Source: Isochrysis galbana (taxonomy: Eukaryota > Haptophyta > Isochrysidales > Isochrysidaceae). From it: a stretch of DNA of 64,000 nt. Positions 40,980 to 50,957 of the stretch are shown here, in pieces. Made by a program: the position numbers and the translations under genes. The notes beneath the pieces were generated by a model. The model was not told the DNA's origin and made no database searches. It saw only the letters and a program-made list of their open reading frames with translations. Where the stretch lies: positions 2,631,079 to 2,695,078 of the forward strand of contig CM030936.1 in the NCBI GenBank assembly GCA_018136815.1. The letters are read 5' to 3'. How positions within the stretch are numbered: position 1 is the stretch's first letter; every line of letters begins with the position of its first letter.

Positions 40980-43289
40980 CTACTGGGCCGGACGGAGAAC
41001 AACCATCGTGCGGAGGCGGCGGTGGACTTCTGGGTCGTTACCACACTCGCCACTGCCGCCTTCGCAGAGAAAACGAATGTACGGTTGGCAAACGACGGGG
41101 TTATGAGCTCCGTCGCCCGTGCCATACTTCCACAGGTCTGCCTCGGGCGTACCAGATGGAGCCCGGGGACGAAAGGCGCAGTACGCGCAGCCGTTGGCGT
41201 CGGTCCACTCCTTGACGTCGCGGTCTAAGTCGTCGAGACGCGGCGCGGTCATGGTGGCATCGGAGGGGCGGCAGCGCGTGAGCGCAGCGCGAAGGGCCGG
41301 GTGACCCGCGTAACGAGAAATTTGCCAGAAGCGGGCTCGCGCTCGAGACCAGCTACCTAGATCCCATTCCGAGAGGCCCGAATCGGCCGGAAGCCCAAGG
41401 CCGTTCGGAGGGGGCTCACATTGGCGACGAGAAGACGTGCTTTTGCCGAGGGGACGGTCAAGAAGTGCGTCCGGTAGCGGAGACGATGCGGAGTAATTCG
41501 TAGGTGGAGGAGGAGCCCGACGATTGTCAGCGCCAGTCGTCTTGCGGTTCGAGTTGTTGTTTTGCGATTTTAATGCCTCGGCCACCGCCGCTTGGACGGC
41601 GGCGACCATCGAAGCCGTAGTGTCCACGGGATTAGAGGCAGCCTGAGCAACCTTGGCGGTCTTGGTGGGCTTGGAAGTAGTCGCCGGCGGCGTCACGGCG
41701 GCGACCGTGGTGACCGACGCTTGTTGTTGGCCAGCGCGGGCTTGTTCGTACGGGCTCAGGTAGCGCTGGCAGAGGTTGACGCACGAAAGGGCCGAACGAG
41801 GGAGCTCGTGGTTCTCGACGCGGAAGCGAGTCTTTGCAAGACACTCGCCGAACTTGGTCGCGTTATCCACGCCGCGAGCCGCGTCGACCTTGTCGTTCCG
41901 GATGATGGACTCGAATCGTTGATTGATATCGTGCGACATGTTTGGGTGGTCCCAGACCGTCGTGGCATCCACCTTCGCGTCACCCATCTTGCGGACGTAC
42001 GCGCGCACCAAATTCTTGGATAACTCTAAGAGATCGGAGCCGGCTTCACGGGCTACGAGCCTGTCCCACTCCATGGAGGCGGAGTCTTTGGCGAAGCCGG
42101 GCACGTTGGCCGCGAAGGTGGCGTCGCACTTGCGGAGAAGCACGTCGCAGGCCAGTGCGGGGTTGAGAGAGAGGACCGGGTCTTCGGCGAGATCGAGGAG
42201 GAAGGCGTAGATCCTTTGGTTGCCGGTGGTGCACAAGTTGGCGGCCGCTAGCAAGGATGTAAAGATTTCACGGTGGTCGCAGCCGAGCGAGAGGGCGCGC
42301 TCGAGCGGCTTGATGAAGGACAGACGAAAATCATTCCAGGAGGTGGCCGCTGTCTGGACGTTGTCCGAGGCCAGGCCCTTCGGGAACTTGATCTCGGAAA
42401 GCTCTTTGCCCATTCGGACTTGGTGATGGAGGGTGCGGTCGAGGAAGAAGCGGCTCCGAGCCCACTTGGTCACGTGCTCCTTCTCGAAAAACACGCGGTA
42501 GTGCCAAACATTGCCGGCTCGAGAGAGGCCGCCGTTGAGAATGGCGTGGATGAGCTCGAAATCGTCGGACTTCCTGTAGAGAGAGGCTACCTCGTAGGCG
42601 GCATCCTCAAACAGTTGGCCCCACGAGGCTAGGATGACCTCTCGCTCAGAAGCATCACCGGCGAGGCTTGGATCGACGGGATGGCGCCGAGCCGCCGGAT
42701 TTGGAAGCGAGCGGAGGCCCGCGACGGTGGGTGGAGGTTGGGGATCAGAAACAGGCTTGGCTGACGGGACAGGAACAGGCGTATTGGGTCCGGGATCGGA
42801 AATCGAATTCGGCGGAACGGAGAACGGCGCGGCGGGCAAAGGTTGAGAAGGGAACTTAACCGAGGCCGGAGGGGCACCAATGGAGTTGTCTCCTTCTTCC
42901 ACAAGCGGTGGCGAGGTTTCGACTCGAGACGAAGTCGTAGTGCCCGCTTGGCGGGAATCGGGGCGTCGGGGCGCGATGCGCGATGACGGAGAGGGAGTCG
43001 CGAGTCGCGCGGGAAAACCCAACCGGGAGCATACGATAGGGAAGTGTACAAGGCCCCCTATACCCGCAACAAGTCGGAGGTTTTTTTTGGACTTTTGACT
43101 TTTGTAAAACTTTTGTGGGATTTCGGGGTTTTCGTTTTCGCGTTTTCGCACCATGTAAAATGTAAACTGCATTGTAAGATCATCTTCATATGCTATCCTG
43201 CTTAGGGATTCTAGTCTGCCTATGTGAAGGCCTCTCCGCCCAAAAAAATCTCTCCCCAAGTGCCCCAGCCGATAGGCAAGCACTGGCAA
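40980..43289 (-). CDS. Gag-like polyprotein, first ORF
   Basis: About 769 codons. The first 75 (including KFYKSQKSKKNL) may be flanking sequence read through, because the true start is unclear. A Pro/Ser-rich stretch precedes the helical core from about residue 190, and the Cys-rich terminus lies at about 715-750. Gag proteins form the particle that packages element RNA; this assignment rests on domain layout and not on a recognised family signature. The host gene at 43418 starts only about 130 bases beyond. Confidence 0.6.
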   Translation of the reverse strand: MPVLAYRLGHLGRDFFGRRGLHIGRLESLSRIAYEDDLTMQFTFYMVRKRENENPEIPQKFYKSQKSKKNLRLVAGIGGLVHFPIVCSRLGFPARLATPSPSSRIAPRRPDSRQAGTTTSSRVETSPPLVEEGDNSIGAPPASVKFPSQPLPAAPFSVPPNSISDPGPNTPVPVPSAKPVSDPQPPPTVAGLRSLPNPAARRHPVDPSLAGDASEREVILASWGQLFEDAAYEVASLYRKSDDFELIHAILNGGLSRAGNVWHYRVFFEKEHVTKWARSRFFLDRTLHHQVRMGKELSEIKFPKGLASDNVQTAATSWNDFRLSFIKPLERALSLGCDHREIFTSLLAAANLCTTGNQRIYAFLLDLAEDPVLSLNPALACDVLLRKCDATFAANVPGFAKDSASMEWDRLVAREAGSDLLELSKNLVRAYVRKMGDAKVDATTVWDHPNMSHDINQRFESIIRNDKVDAARGVDNATKFGECLAKTRFRVENHELPRSALSCVNLCQRYLSPYEQARAGQQQASVTTVAAVTPPATTSKPTKTAKVAQAASNPVDTTASMVAAVQAAVAEALKSQNNNSNRKTTGADNRRAPPPPTNYSASSPLPDALLDRPLGKSTSSRRQCEPPPNGLGLPADSGLSEWDLGSWSRARARFWQISRYAGHPALRAALTRCRPSDATMTAPRLDDLDRDVKEWTDANGCAYCAFRPRAPSGTPEADLWKYGTGDGAHNPVVCQPYIRFLCEGGSGECGNDPEVHRRLRTMVVLRPAQ

Positions 43290-43417
43290 ATCACTTTTTA
43301 GGCAAAAACTAGGGTACTCCTAAATATAGAGACAGCTTCTTTTTTTTACATGGGAGAAAGGTAACTACAGTGTGAACTACTAGCGAGCCCTCACGCCAGG
43401 GTTGTGCGCGGCTCGCG

Positions 43418-44929
43418 ATGCTGCGCGGGGGGCGCGCGGTGCCGTGGGAGCGGCTGCGGCCGGTGGGCCCGCGGCCGGCGCGCGAGCTGAGTGCACTTCT
43501 CTCCCACGCTGGTCGGATTGACACGCTTCTCCGAATTCACGCCGAGCACGCGTCCCACTTCGACCAGGCGCACGTGGGCATGCTTTGGCGGAGGCTCGGC
43601 TCGATCGCGAGTGCAGACGTCGGACAGCGCGAGTGGGCGCGCCGGCACGGCGAGTACGCGCTTGATGGCGCCCGCAAGACGACGCTCGAGCTTGCGCCAG
43701 CGCTCCAGGCGCCCACCGTCGGCGCGACCGCCGAGGGAATCTGGCGTGCCGGGCTCGGCTTCTCTCCTGCATGGGACGATGTGTGGCGTATGCTGGAAGC
43801 GACAGCTTTGGCAAGGGTTGACGATCTCAGCGGCGACGCCCTGGCTCGCATTGCTGTGCCTTTCGCCAGAGTGCCGGAGCGCGGGATCCAGGCGCGCCGG
43901 AGGCTGCTCGACACCATCGCCACATTACTCGTCCAGGGTGGGCGCTTCAGCGACGTGTCGTCCAGAGATGTGGTTCGGCTTGCGCGCACGTACGCTTCAG
44001 CTGGGCACAGCGCGCCCAGCCTTGCGGGACTCATGGTAGTCCGAGCTGCGCGTTCTACCACCGAATTCGGGGGCGCGCAACTGACAAAGCTGATCCAAGC
44101 ACTAGCGCGGCTCGGCGCCGCCGAGGAGGCGGAGCGAGCTGGCCTGTTTCGGAGAGCGGCGCAGGAAGTTGACACGTTGGATGCTTCGAGCCTTGCAGGG
44201 CTCGCATGGAGTCTCGCTCACGCACGTGTTGGCGAGCCGAAATTATATCGCCGTATCGCTGCGGCCGTCGTCAACGGGCTGCGCTCCTTCCACACGGCCG
44301 ATCTGGCAGCCCTCACGCACGCCTTTGCGGTCGCTCCGTTAGATCACAACGATTCAGATGTCATGGGCGAGCAGCCTCCGTATGTGCAGCAGCTCTTCGA
44401 GCTTCTGGCGCGCGCGACCGCGCTTCAGGCGGAGACACTACGCCCACATGACCTCGTCTCGCTCACGCGCGCGTTTGCCACCGCCGAACGGGCAGGGCGC
44501 ATCCAGTCGGCTGCCGAGCCACTAGGTGTGCTGAGTGCCGCTGCAAGGACTTGCCTCGACGCGTTTAGCGGTAGTGACCTTGCACTGCTCGCCCACGCGC
44601 TTAGTTCGGTCGGTCAACTCGACGATGCTCTGCTTAAGGTGCTCGCCCCCAAGCTTGTGCCGCGGCTCGATGAACTTGCTACAAAGGAGCTAGTCGCCTT
44701 GACAGTTGCCTTGCGCGGTGCGCGGTGGTCACTCGTCCACAACTCGCATTTGCTTGGCATGCTCGGCTCACAGCTGTATGAGCGGCAGGCTGAGCTAACC
44801 GACGAAGAGCGGTCCGCTGTTGCAAGGTCATTCGGCGCGATGGGTCAACCATCACCGGTCGATTCAGATATTTGGGGGCCTATCCCCCATGGGAGCAGCA
44901 GTGTCGCTACCATCCCGATTGAGGGCTAA
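43418..44929 (+). CDS. Helical-repeat protein, FASTK/RAP-like, probable organellar RNA factor
   Basis: A single-exon 503-residue protein made of repeated helical pairs of about 37-40 residues: SRDVVRLARTYASAGH, GAQLTKLIQALARLG, ASSLAGLAWSLAHARV, TADLAALTHAFAVAPL, PHDLVSLTRAFATAER, GSDLALLAHALSSVGQ and TKELVALTVALRGARW. This LxxLxxAxA pattern is that of the repeats in FASTK/RAP and heptatricopeptide-type proteins, which bind and process mitochondrial or plastid RNA. No RAP endonuclease-like domain is seen at the C-terminus. The N-terminus (MLRGGRAVPWERLRPVGPRP) is Arg-rich without acids up to its first Glu, as in organelle presequences. The family call is by pattern only. Confidence 0.75.
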   Translation: MLRGGRAVPWERLRPVGPRPARELSALLSHAGRIDTLLRIHAEHASHFDQAHVGMLWRRLGSIASADVGQREWARRHGEYALDGARKTTLELAPALQAPTVGATAEGIWRAGLGFSPAWDDVWRMLEATALARVDDLSGDALARIAVPFARVPERGIQARRRLLDTIATLLVQGGRFSDVSSRDVVRLARTYASAGHSAPSLAGLMVVRAARSTTEFGGAQLTKLIQALARLGAAEEAERAGLFRRAAQEVDTLDASSLAGLAWSLAHARVGEPKLYRRIAAAVVNGLRSFHTADLAALTHAFAVAPLDHNDSDVMGEQPPYVQQLFELLARATALQAETLRPHDLVSLTRAFATAERAGRIQSAAEPLGVLSAAARTCLDAFSGSDLALLAHALSSVGQLDDALLKVLAPKLVPRLDELATKELVALTVALRGARWSLVHNSHLLGMLGSQLYERQAELTDEERSAVARSFGAMGQPSPVDSDIWGPIPHGSSSVATIPIEG

Positions 44930-45049
44930 GTAATGTTTGTTTGCAATGCGGCCACACAGTCCAAAAAAAAAAGGTCAACATTTCAACGAGCCTTATAGGC
45001 CACAAAACTTTCAGCAAAGGCTAGTATAGTGATGGGGAGTACATATCCG

Positions 45050-45200
45050 TAGGGCGGTCAAACAGGGGCTTTTCAACAACTAGTAAAAGTCGGGCTGCAT
45101 TTTTTGCCCGTGGTGCGATGCCCAATACAAAAGCCCTCACGGGGCGGCCACCTGCCACTACGAAATAATCTTCGCCAAGACAAAATGGTGCGATTCTCCC
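45050..45200 (+). repeat. TAGGGCGGTCAAAC repeat, copy 1
   Basis: TAGGGCGGTCAAAC at 45050 starts a stretch that parallels 62166-62310, with CTGCATTTTTTG and an AAAATGGTG word in the same order. The left edge is abrupt: the bases before it differ in all four copies. No coding potential. Confidence 0.7.
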
Positions 45201-45536
45201 CCCCTCCCCCCCCCTCCGTCATGCGCGTTCACGCTCTACCCGCAAAGAATTTGCAGTCGCGCCCACGGGGGGTTCGGTTCCTTGATATCTAAGCTACATT
45301 TGGCATTTGATTCCCGCCCGAGCTGCAGCGCCGTGTCGGGCTGCCGACAGTCCGACCGCCCCCTGACCCTCTGGCGTCATTGCCCGCGCAGCCCACCCAG
45401 CTCCTCACAGCGCACACTCGGCTACCCTGTCTGCCAAAGACCCCGACCCGACCATCCCGACCCGCCCCTCGCAGCATTCGCTCACACTCGAACTCGGCAT
45501 CGAGGACCAGTACCAGCTCCAGCTCCAGCTCACTGA

Positions 45537-45880
45537 CTGTCAGAGCAAGGCTGATCTCACTCTTGGAGATTGCCTGCGAGGACGCGCTGGCAGCTAGCGC
45601 TGAACGCGGTTCTTGCGGGGAGCTCATGGAGCTTTCCTCGGGACCCATGTTGGAAGTGACTACGGGCACATTGCGAACGACGCACGGAGGGCGCGGAAAG
45701 TGCGAAAGGAGGCTTGCTTGTGGGGGTTTGGGGGTTGTGGCAGGCGACCGGGGGTGGCTCAGGCGCGTGCTTGACTTGTATTGACTCGATGACTCGGGGT
45801 ATAGACTCGGAAACTCGGGGGGGCTCGCTGGGGAACGCGGAGGGACTCGACGAAGTTGCTACCAAAACCACTCACAAGAA
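45537..45880 (-). repeat. Dispersed repeat, copy 2 (SSPQEPRSALAA unit)
   Basis: Partner of 36714-37055 in the same orientation, with SSMSSPQEPRSALAA and AISKSEISLALT preserved. Past the left limit the frames differ: here VSELELELVLVLDAEFE follows. From 45881 to 46518 only poly-G (46188-46205), a CCAAAA microsatellite near 46280 and palindromic GC-rich words are seen. Confidence 0.75.
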
Positions 45881-46518
45881 ACCCAAAAACCAACGACAGC
45901 GGCGAGCCGCGGCCCCTCCCTCCTGGCTCTGGCGCGCCCTGTCTTCTTTTACCTACGGGGCAAGAAGACACGTTAGCGCCGGAGGGGAGAGCTGCCGCTC
46001 CCCCTCCCCTCCCTCTTTCCTCTTCCTCCTCTCTTCCCTGCGGCTCAGGCCCATGGCGCGCGCCTGCGCCCCCGGTAGCTTGTCGGTCGGGGGGAAGAGG
46101 GAGAGAGGGACTGGGAGTGTGGAGTGTGGGGGTGGTCTGCGTGCCGGAGCAAGAGCCCCTTGGCATGGTGGTGGTCATGGGTGGTGGTGGGGGGGGGGGG
46201 GGGGCGTTCGCGTTCGCGCGAGCAGAGAGCGCAGGGGGCTCCCGCCAGATTTTCGTGGCAACGTTCTTCCGCGCTTCCAAAACCAAAACCAAAACCAAAA
46301 GCCAAAAGCATGATTGACAAATTTATTACAGGTACTGGTGCCGGTAGGGTGCCGGTAGGGGGCCTCATATCAGCCCTAGAGGGCCCCTATAGCCCTCCCA
46401 CGGCCCCTAGAGGCTCCCTATATAGCCATATGTACTATAAATGGCTTCATTGTCCACCTGGTGGACTGGTGGATTAGTGGTGGATTAGGATTAGGCATAT
46501 AGCATATACGAACGAGGG

Positions 46519-46626
46519 TTAATCATCTACAAACTCGCCCCAATCGTCTTGAGCCTTCTCCCACGTCGCCACATCGGGCGGGTAGCCGCGCCAGAGGACG
46601 CGGTATAATACGGTCCCCTTGCTGGC
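46519..46626 (-). CDS. Chromodomain fragment, last exon
   Basis: After an acceptor GTGATGCAG (AG at 46628-46627) the minus frame reads SKGTVLYRVLWRGYPPDVAT then WEKAQDDWGEFVDD and stops. YRVLWRGYPPDVATWE matches the core of a chromodomain (YxVKWxGY...TWE), which binds methylated histone tails. The first beta strand should lie in an earlier exon that I could not place. Because the chain ends right after the domain, this may be the integrase chromodomain of a decayed Ty3-type element. To 47236 no other gene is supported. Confidence 0.6.
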   Translation of the reverse strand, partial: ASKGTVLYRVLWRGYPPDVATWEKAQDDWGEFVDD

Positions 46627-47236
46627 CTGCATCACAGGAGAAATGAGGTGAGTAAACTGAGACGGCGGCAGCTGCTTAGACCGCCCTACTGTACTTGAGC
46701 AGGTGTAAAGTACTCTTCCCAACATCTTCAGATTTTTTTTTCGAGGTGGTGAAGACAAGGGGACGGCGCTCGGGGGCCGTCCGCGTTGAGTGCCGCGAGT
46801 GGGGCGGGAGACTGGAGAGTAAGCGAAAGGCGGGAGGAAAGGTGGAGGGAAGGTGGGGAGTGGAGAAGGCGGGGGGAGGGGCGGGGGCGGGGGAAGGCGG
46901 CAAAGGAGGGGGACACACGCACGCGGCGTGACAGAACCCGACTCGGATCCGACAAACCCCACATACACCCACGCACGTGGCTCGTGCTCTGGGCGGCAGC
47001 CCCAAGTCGTTTTGGGGGGCCTGCTGGTGTAAGAAGCACAACAAGCAGAGGAGAGACAGGGAGAAGCCACCTGCGGCGCTGGCCGTTGGCGCTCAAGCAG
47101 CGCAGAGGAGAGACAGGGAGAAGCCACCTGCGGCGCTGGCCGTTGCCGCTCAAGCAGCGCTGGTCACAGGGTGACAGAAGGGGTCAAAAGGAGAGTAATT
47201 GAGAGAAGAAGAAGGAGAGGGGAGTTTGCTGCGCCG

Positions 47237-48448
47237 ATGGTTCCATCTGTCCGCCGGCTCAGCCCGTCCGACGCCGCTGAAGCCTCCGCCCTGCTGGCTG
47301 GTGCGGCCGAGCCCCTCGTGCTGTCTGGCCGAATCGAGAGTTGGCGCGCACGCGGCTGGACTCCGCTCCGCCTGGCGCGCGAGCACGGCGCCGCCGAGCT
47401 GTGCGTGCGGCTGCATCCTCGCGGCCTCAATCACGCGCGGGAGGCTGAGTGCGTCCAGCAGCGCGCTTCGCTCGCCCAGCTCTGCGCGTGGCTCGAGGGT
47501 TCCCAGGAGACGGGTGGCCTTGCGCGCTACAGTCGGCGAGAGTTTGTGGCATACAGCGATTATCAGGACATGGGTGTCGTGTTTTCCGGTGACCGCGAAG
47601 CCCTTTCTGCCATAGACTGGTCAACAGTCGGCATACCACGTGATGGGGCACATTCAACGCTATGGCTGGGTTCAGAGGGTGCGCACACCCCGATTCACCA
47701 GGACAGCTATGGTTGGAACCTAGTAGCACAACTGCATGGTACCAAACGGTGGCGGCTCTACCATCCTCAAGATCTCTCGCTGCACCCGACCAGGATCCCG
47801 TACGAGGAAAGCTCCGTGTACGCATACGGTGGAGCCCCTCCTGACAACAAAAGAGCTGAGCAAGACTCGCCCAGCATCTGGGAAACCACACTTGGACCGG
47901 GAGATGTTCTATTCGTACCCAAACATTGGTGGCATCTCGTAACGACCACATCCTCCTCTGCGTTGTCAGTGAACACCTGGGTAGATGCTGCCGACGACGC
48001 CCATGACCGCCTCCGCGAAGCGCTCGTGCGTTCGGTTATTTGTGCGATGATGCAGCACTACGAGGTCACATTCCTTGCTGCCAAAACGGCACGGACAGAT
48101 GATTGTGAGTCTCCTGCCCCCCCAGCGCCTTTCAAAGGGCAGTCGATGCCCACAGCTGAAGCACACCCATCTGCAGAGGACACAATGGCACGCTCAGAGG
48201 CATGGCTCAACCCTACCGAGGAGGTGTGGTCGCCTTCCGACAATCTCGCGGCCGTGCACACATCCTTGGTGGAGGCGCACCCAGAGTACAAGGAGCACGC
48301 ACCGCAGATTTCCGCCGCGGACATTGTCGACGCATTCTGCACAGGTGAGGCTTTAGATGCGGCGATGCGTGCCCTACGCCGACGTTGCGGGCGTCTTAGA
48401 ACTTGCAAGCGCCCTCGAGATGACGAAACAGAGGTCACTCCGGACTGA
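47237..48448 (+). CDS. JmjC-domain oxygenase, HSPBAP1/cupin_8-like
   Basis: 403 residues from MVPSVRRLSPSD, with an in-frame extension to 47171 that is basic leader. The family are Fe(II)/2-oxoglutarate oxygenases that hydroxylate proteins or RNA. Residues about 145-255 show the JmjC fold: STLWLGSEGAHTPIHQDSYG contains the HxD iron pair, GTKRWRLYHPQD follows, and GDVLFVPKHWWHLVTTT holds the distal His; ALSVNTWVD closes the barrel. The N-terminus (EPLVLSGRIESWRARGWTP) is the usual lead-in. The C-terminal 110 residues lack a known domain and end in a basic KRPRDD motif. No introns are needed. Substrate unknown. Confidence 0.88.
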   Translation: MVPSVRRLSPSDAAEASALLAGAAEPLVLSGRIESWRARGWTPLRLAREHGAAELCVRLHPRGLNHAREAECVQQRASLAQLCAWLEGSQETGGLARYSRREFVAYSDYQDMGVVFSGDREALSAIDWSTVGIPRDGAHSTLWLGSEGAHTPIHQDSYGWNLVAQLHGTKRWRLYHPQDLSLHPTRIPYEESSVYAYGGAPPDNKRAEQDSPSIWETTLGPGDVLFVPKHWWHLVTTTSSSALSVNTWVDAADDAHDRLREALVRSVICAMMQHYEVTFLAAKTARTDDCESPAPPAPFKGQSMPTAEAHPSAEDTMARSEAWLNPTEEVWSPSDNLAAVHTSLVEAHPEYKEHAPQISAADIVDAFCTGEALDAAMRALRRRCGRLRTCKRPRDDETEVTPD

Positions 48449-49433
48449 AACGCGGGGGGGCCGGACATGCTATAGCGAGCCTACTGATGAGCGCCGGTAT
48501 ACTATGGCAAGACGCGGTCGCGAGAACGGAGAGGGTAGCGCTTGTGAACCAATCGTGAAATAAGTGCAAACGCATGCACACAACCAGCATCGGATACGTT
48601 GCAGAGGCTACAGAAGTTTTGCTTCCATAATTGCTGGCACAAGTCGCAATAATTTGCATGTGCCCACATTTACATGGAGAAAAGAAAAGAGAAAACAACA
48701 TTGTTGTGGGCATGTCTATGCTAGCACGCTATGTGGAGCCAAGTTAACCTCAGTTTGGCTGGCGGTGGGCATGGCCCAGCTCGCTGCAAGCTAATTCGCG
48801 CTTGCCGTCGCCTCTAATGTGATGCTCTGTGGTTGCAGTACGTGGTTAAATAAGCTAGCGCACACTAACGTTGCACGCACTGCAACTGCACGCGCATTTG
48901 TTGCCCGGGCGCGCTACTGCTCGCGGCGACGTGCATAGACTGACATAAAGTTTTATGCTTTAGCTTTAGCAGCCACATTCGCCCCCTACATCATATTACT
49001 CCTGCTAGCCTACGCACCTAGGCCTAGCAAACCAAAAAAGGCGCCTAAAACGCGCGATACACCCCCCCACGTGCAATCACCCACCACACTGACCAACAGG
49101 TGCTCCACCCGCCACGCACTGTACCAACGGCACTACGACAACTAGCCCAGAGAAGACCTGCCACTTAGCGCGGCACAGGAGCAAGACGAGGACCAGGCCA
49201 CTAGGGGCAGGAGCACACTACACCGCTCAGATAAGAAAATTTTGCAACTGGGAATATGGGCCGCTGCACTGAGCCGCTGTGGGCATACTGATCCACCATG
49301 CGCTGCGCTGTCGATAGACGTTCTCTTTGGACGATACTTCACTGACGAGGAACCTCCCATGTTGAAGGCGCGGGGAGGTTTGTTTTGGCTGTCGCGCTCC
49401 ACCTCACTCACACTCACGCCTCTGCCCTCTGAC
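48449..49433. other. Flank of the JmjC gene, no gene supported
   Basis: AT-richer DNA than the genes around it. Frames on both strands are short and without domains. Confidence 0.45.
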
Positions 49434-49690
49434 TCAGCCGAATTCATTCATATTGCTTAATTCAGTCTCCCCTTGCTCCTCTTGCATGGATGTCGAAGCT
49501 GACGCTTCTCCCGCCTCACTGCTCACGCTAGCGTGCACTTCAAGGGATTCCTGATTTGCCGTGAAGGATGCTTGGCTGCAATGCAAGCCCGTGTCAGTTG
49601 AGAGACCTTGCTCACGTTGCAGGTCATCTATGAGTAATCCCACATCGTTATCCTCACCAAATTTCCAAGCACTACCACCATCGATGAAGT
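49434..49690 (-). CDS. Possible C-terminal gene remnant, acidic Ser/Glu-rich
   Basis: The minus frame WKFGEDNDVGLLIDDLQREQ, then SSEAGEASAS and EEQGETELSNMNEFG, stops at 49434. It has protein-like composition and could be a last exon. An internal TTGCAG could also be an acceptor. The upstream side is replaced by a repeat end (49800-50101), so any parent gene is broken. No family recognised. Confidence 0.25.
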
Positions 49691-49799
49691 GCACCGGTGC
49701 GTGAGCCGGCCGGTGATGTTGACGATACTTAATTAATGAAAAAATGAGTGTTGTTGGGCGCTTAGGAATTTTAGTCTCTATCGACACGTGCTGCACCTG

Positions 49800-50101
49800 A
49801 TTTGACCACCCAGCAATCTCCTTCCCCACAGCTCCTCTCTGATGAGTTGCTCCTCACCCTCCCATTAGGCCCCCTTGCCTGCGAAACCAAAACAGGATCT
49901 TGGCGAGGGGGGCTGTGTGAGTGTGGAGGGAGGGCCGCTCCGGCTAGCGTAGGTAGAAAGCTAGTGAAGAGCTGGGGCTTGCAGAAGGGGAGAAGGGTGC
50001 TTGCGCTTGCCACGGCAGGGAATCCTGGCTTGAATGAGAGTGCGAGCGCTAGTCCCGTCCCTTTGTCGCGCCGCGACCCATAAAACTTTGTTAAACTTAA
50101 A
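49800..50101 (+). mobile_element. 3' part of the short LINE-family element, plus orientation
   Basis: Reverse-complement similarity to 33735-34000 covers CCCCTTGCCTGCGA.ACC, CTCCGGCTAGCG.AGGTAGAAAGCTAGTGAAGAGCTGGG, GGTGCTTGCGCTTGCC and the end CGCGACCCATAAAACTTTGTT. The 5' part with MERA was not found, so it is truncated. Confidence 0.72.
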
Positions 50102-50173
50102 TTATACCTGGCGCCCCGAGTAGCAACACGGGCTTGTGTGCAATATAGGGCACCTCAGCCGGCGTTTGCGTTC

Positions 50174-50750
50174 GCCCTCGCCCAGTTTGCCGTACCTTTC
50201 TGCAAGTATGGTGATGCTAAGCCAAGGTGGAGGAGGAGCTAGTAAAGTACGTGAGCGAGTAGCAAGCTGAGATACAACAGCACATGCCGCCCTCGCCCAG
50301 TTTGCCTTACCGTTCTGCAAGTATGGTGAAGCCAAGCCAAGGTGGAGGAGGAGCTAGTAAAGTACGTGAGCGAGTAGCAAGCTGAGATACAACAGCACAC
50401 GCCGCCCTCGCCCAGTTTGCCTTACCGTTCTGCAAGTATGGTGAAGCCAAGCCAAGGTGGAGGAGGAGCTAGTAAAGTACCTGAGCGAGAAGCAAGCTGA
50501 GAACAGCAGCACACGCCAACGTTGATGAAAGCCGCAGTGAAAATAGCAGCGCAACGTCATAACTGCACGACCGGCCAACCAACATGAAATGACGATGACT
50601 ATCTCTGCAAGCTGAGATACAGCAGCACACGCCAACGTTGATGAAAGCCGCAGTGAAAAAGCAGCGCAACGTCAAAACTGCACGACCGGCCAACCAACAT
50701 GAAGTGAAGACGACTATCTCTCGAGGTGCTACGCAGCTGCGCACTTCTTG
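50174..50750. repeat. Tandem repeat: three 115-bp units then two 116-bp units
   Basis: GCCCTCGCCCAGTTTGCC begins units at 50174, 50289 and 50404. Each contains CTGCAAGTATGGTGA, GGTGGAGGAGGAGCTAGTAA and GCAAGCTGAGA. From 50518 the unit changes to AACGTTGATGAAAGCCGCAG, repeated at 50634, but both types end with GCTGAGA.ACAGCAGCACACGCC. The array lies just beyond the 3' end of the CASTOR-like gene. No protein is supported in it. Confidence 0.92.
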
Positions 50751-50957
50751 AGCTATGCAGCTATGCACTGCGCGTTGTTGGGCTGCTCTTCCGCGCCACC
50801 GTGCTCTGTTCCCCTTTCAAGTATGGTCGTTGTCGCCTCTGCTAGCCACAATGTGCTCGTGTTGTACGTACGACATTGTTGTCGTTGAAATGGTTTGCCT
50901 TAGATACATGCTGAATACATCTGCCCGCGTCCTCTCCAAATCGCAGCACATTCTACG

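Larger units (their letters stand above)
38367..43289 (-). mobile_element. Gag-like retroelement, two ORFs in one frame split by TAG
   Basis: The first ORF (43289-40980) has a helical gag-like core (FELIHAILNGGLSRAG, YRVFFEKEHVTKWARSRFF, RIYAFLLDLAEDPVLSLNPA), a coiled Ala/Gln-rich part, and a C-terminal Cys cluster CAYCAF...VVCQPYIRFLCEGGSGEC that may bind zinc. It ends LRPAQ-TAG. The codon after TAG starts an uninterrupted stretch in the same frame that runs into the second ORF and stops at 38367. That part is Ser/Pro/Glu-rich and then carries LPRHLTEAAQELRRP, ALPKHFDELCAEL and a methyltransferase-like block (RVLVVGETSGVVSSMFLLAG, CDLYPSEIDYVPHFQGDAL, WDLVIAS). No RT or integrase follows. 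No terminal repeats were found, so the copy is probably truncated. Confidence 0.75.

Noticed and set aside
43290..43417. Long terminal repeat of the gag-like element
   Set aside because: No matching sequence was found at the other end, between 37056 and 38366.
50174..50750. CRISPR-like array
   Set aside because: Whole 115-bp units repeat with no unique spacers, and the genome is eukaryotic.
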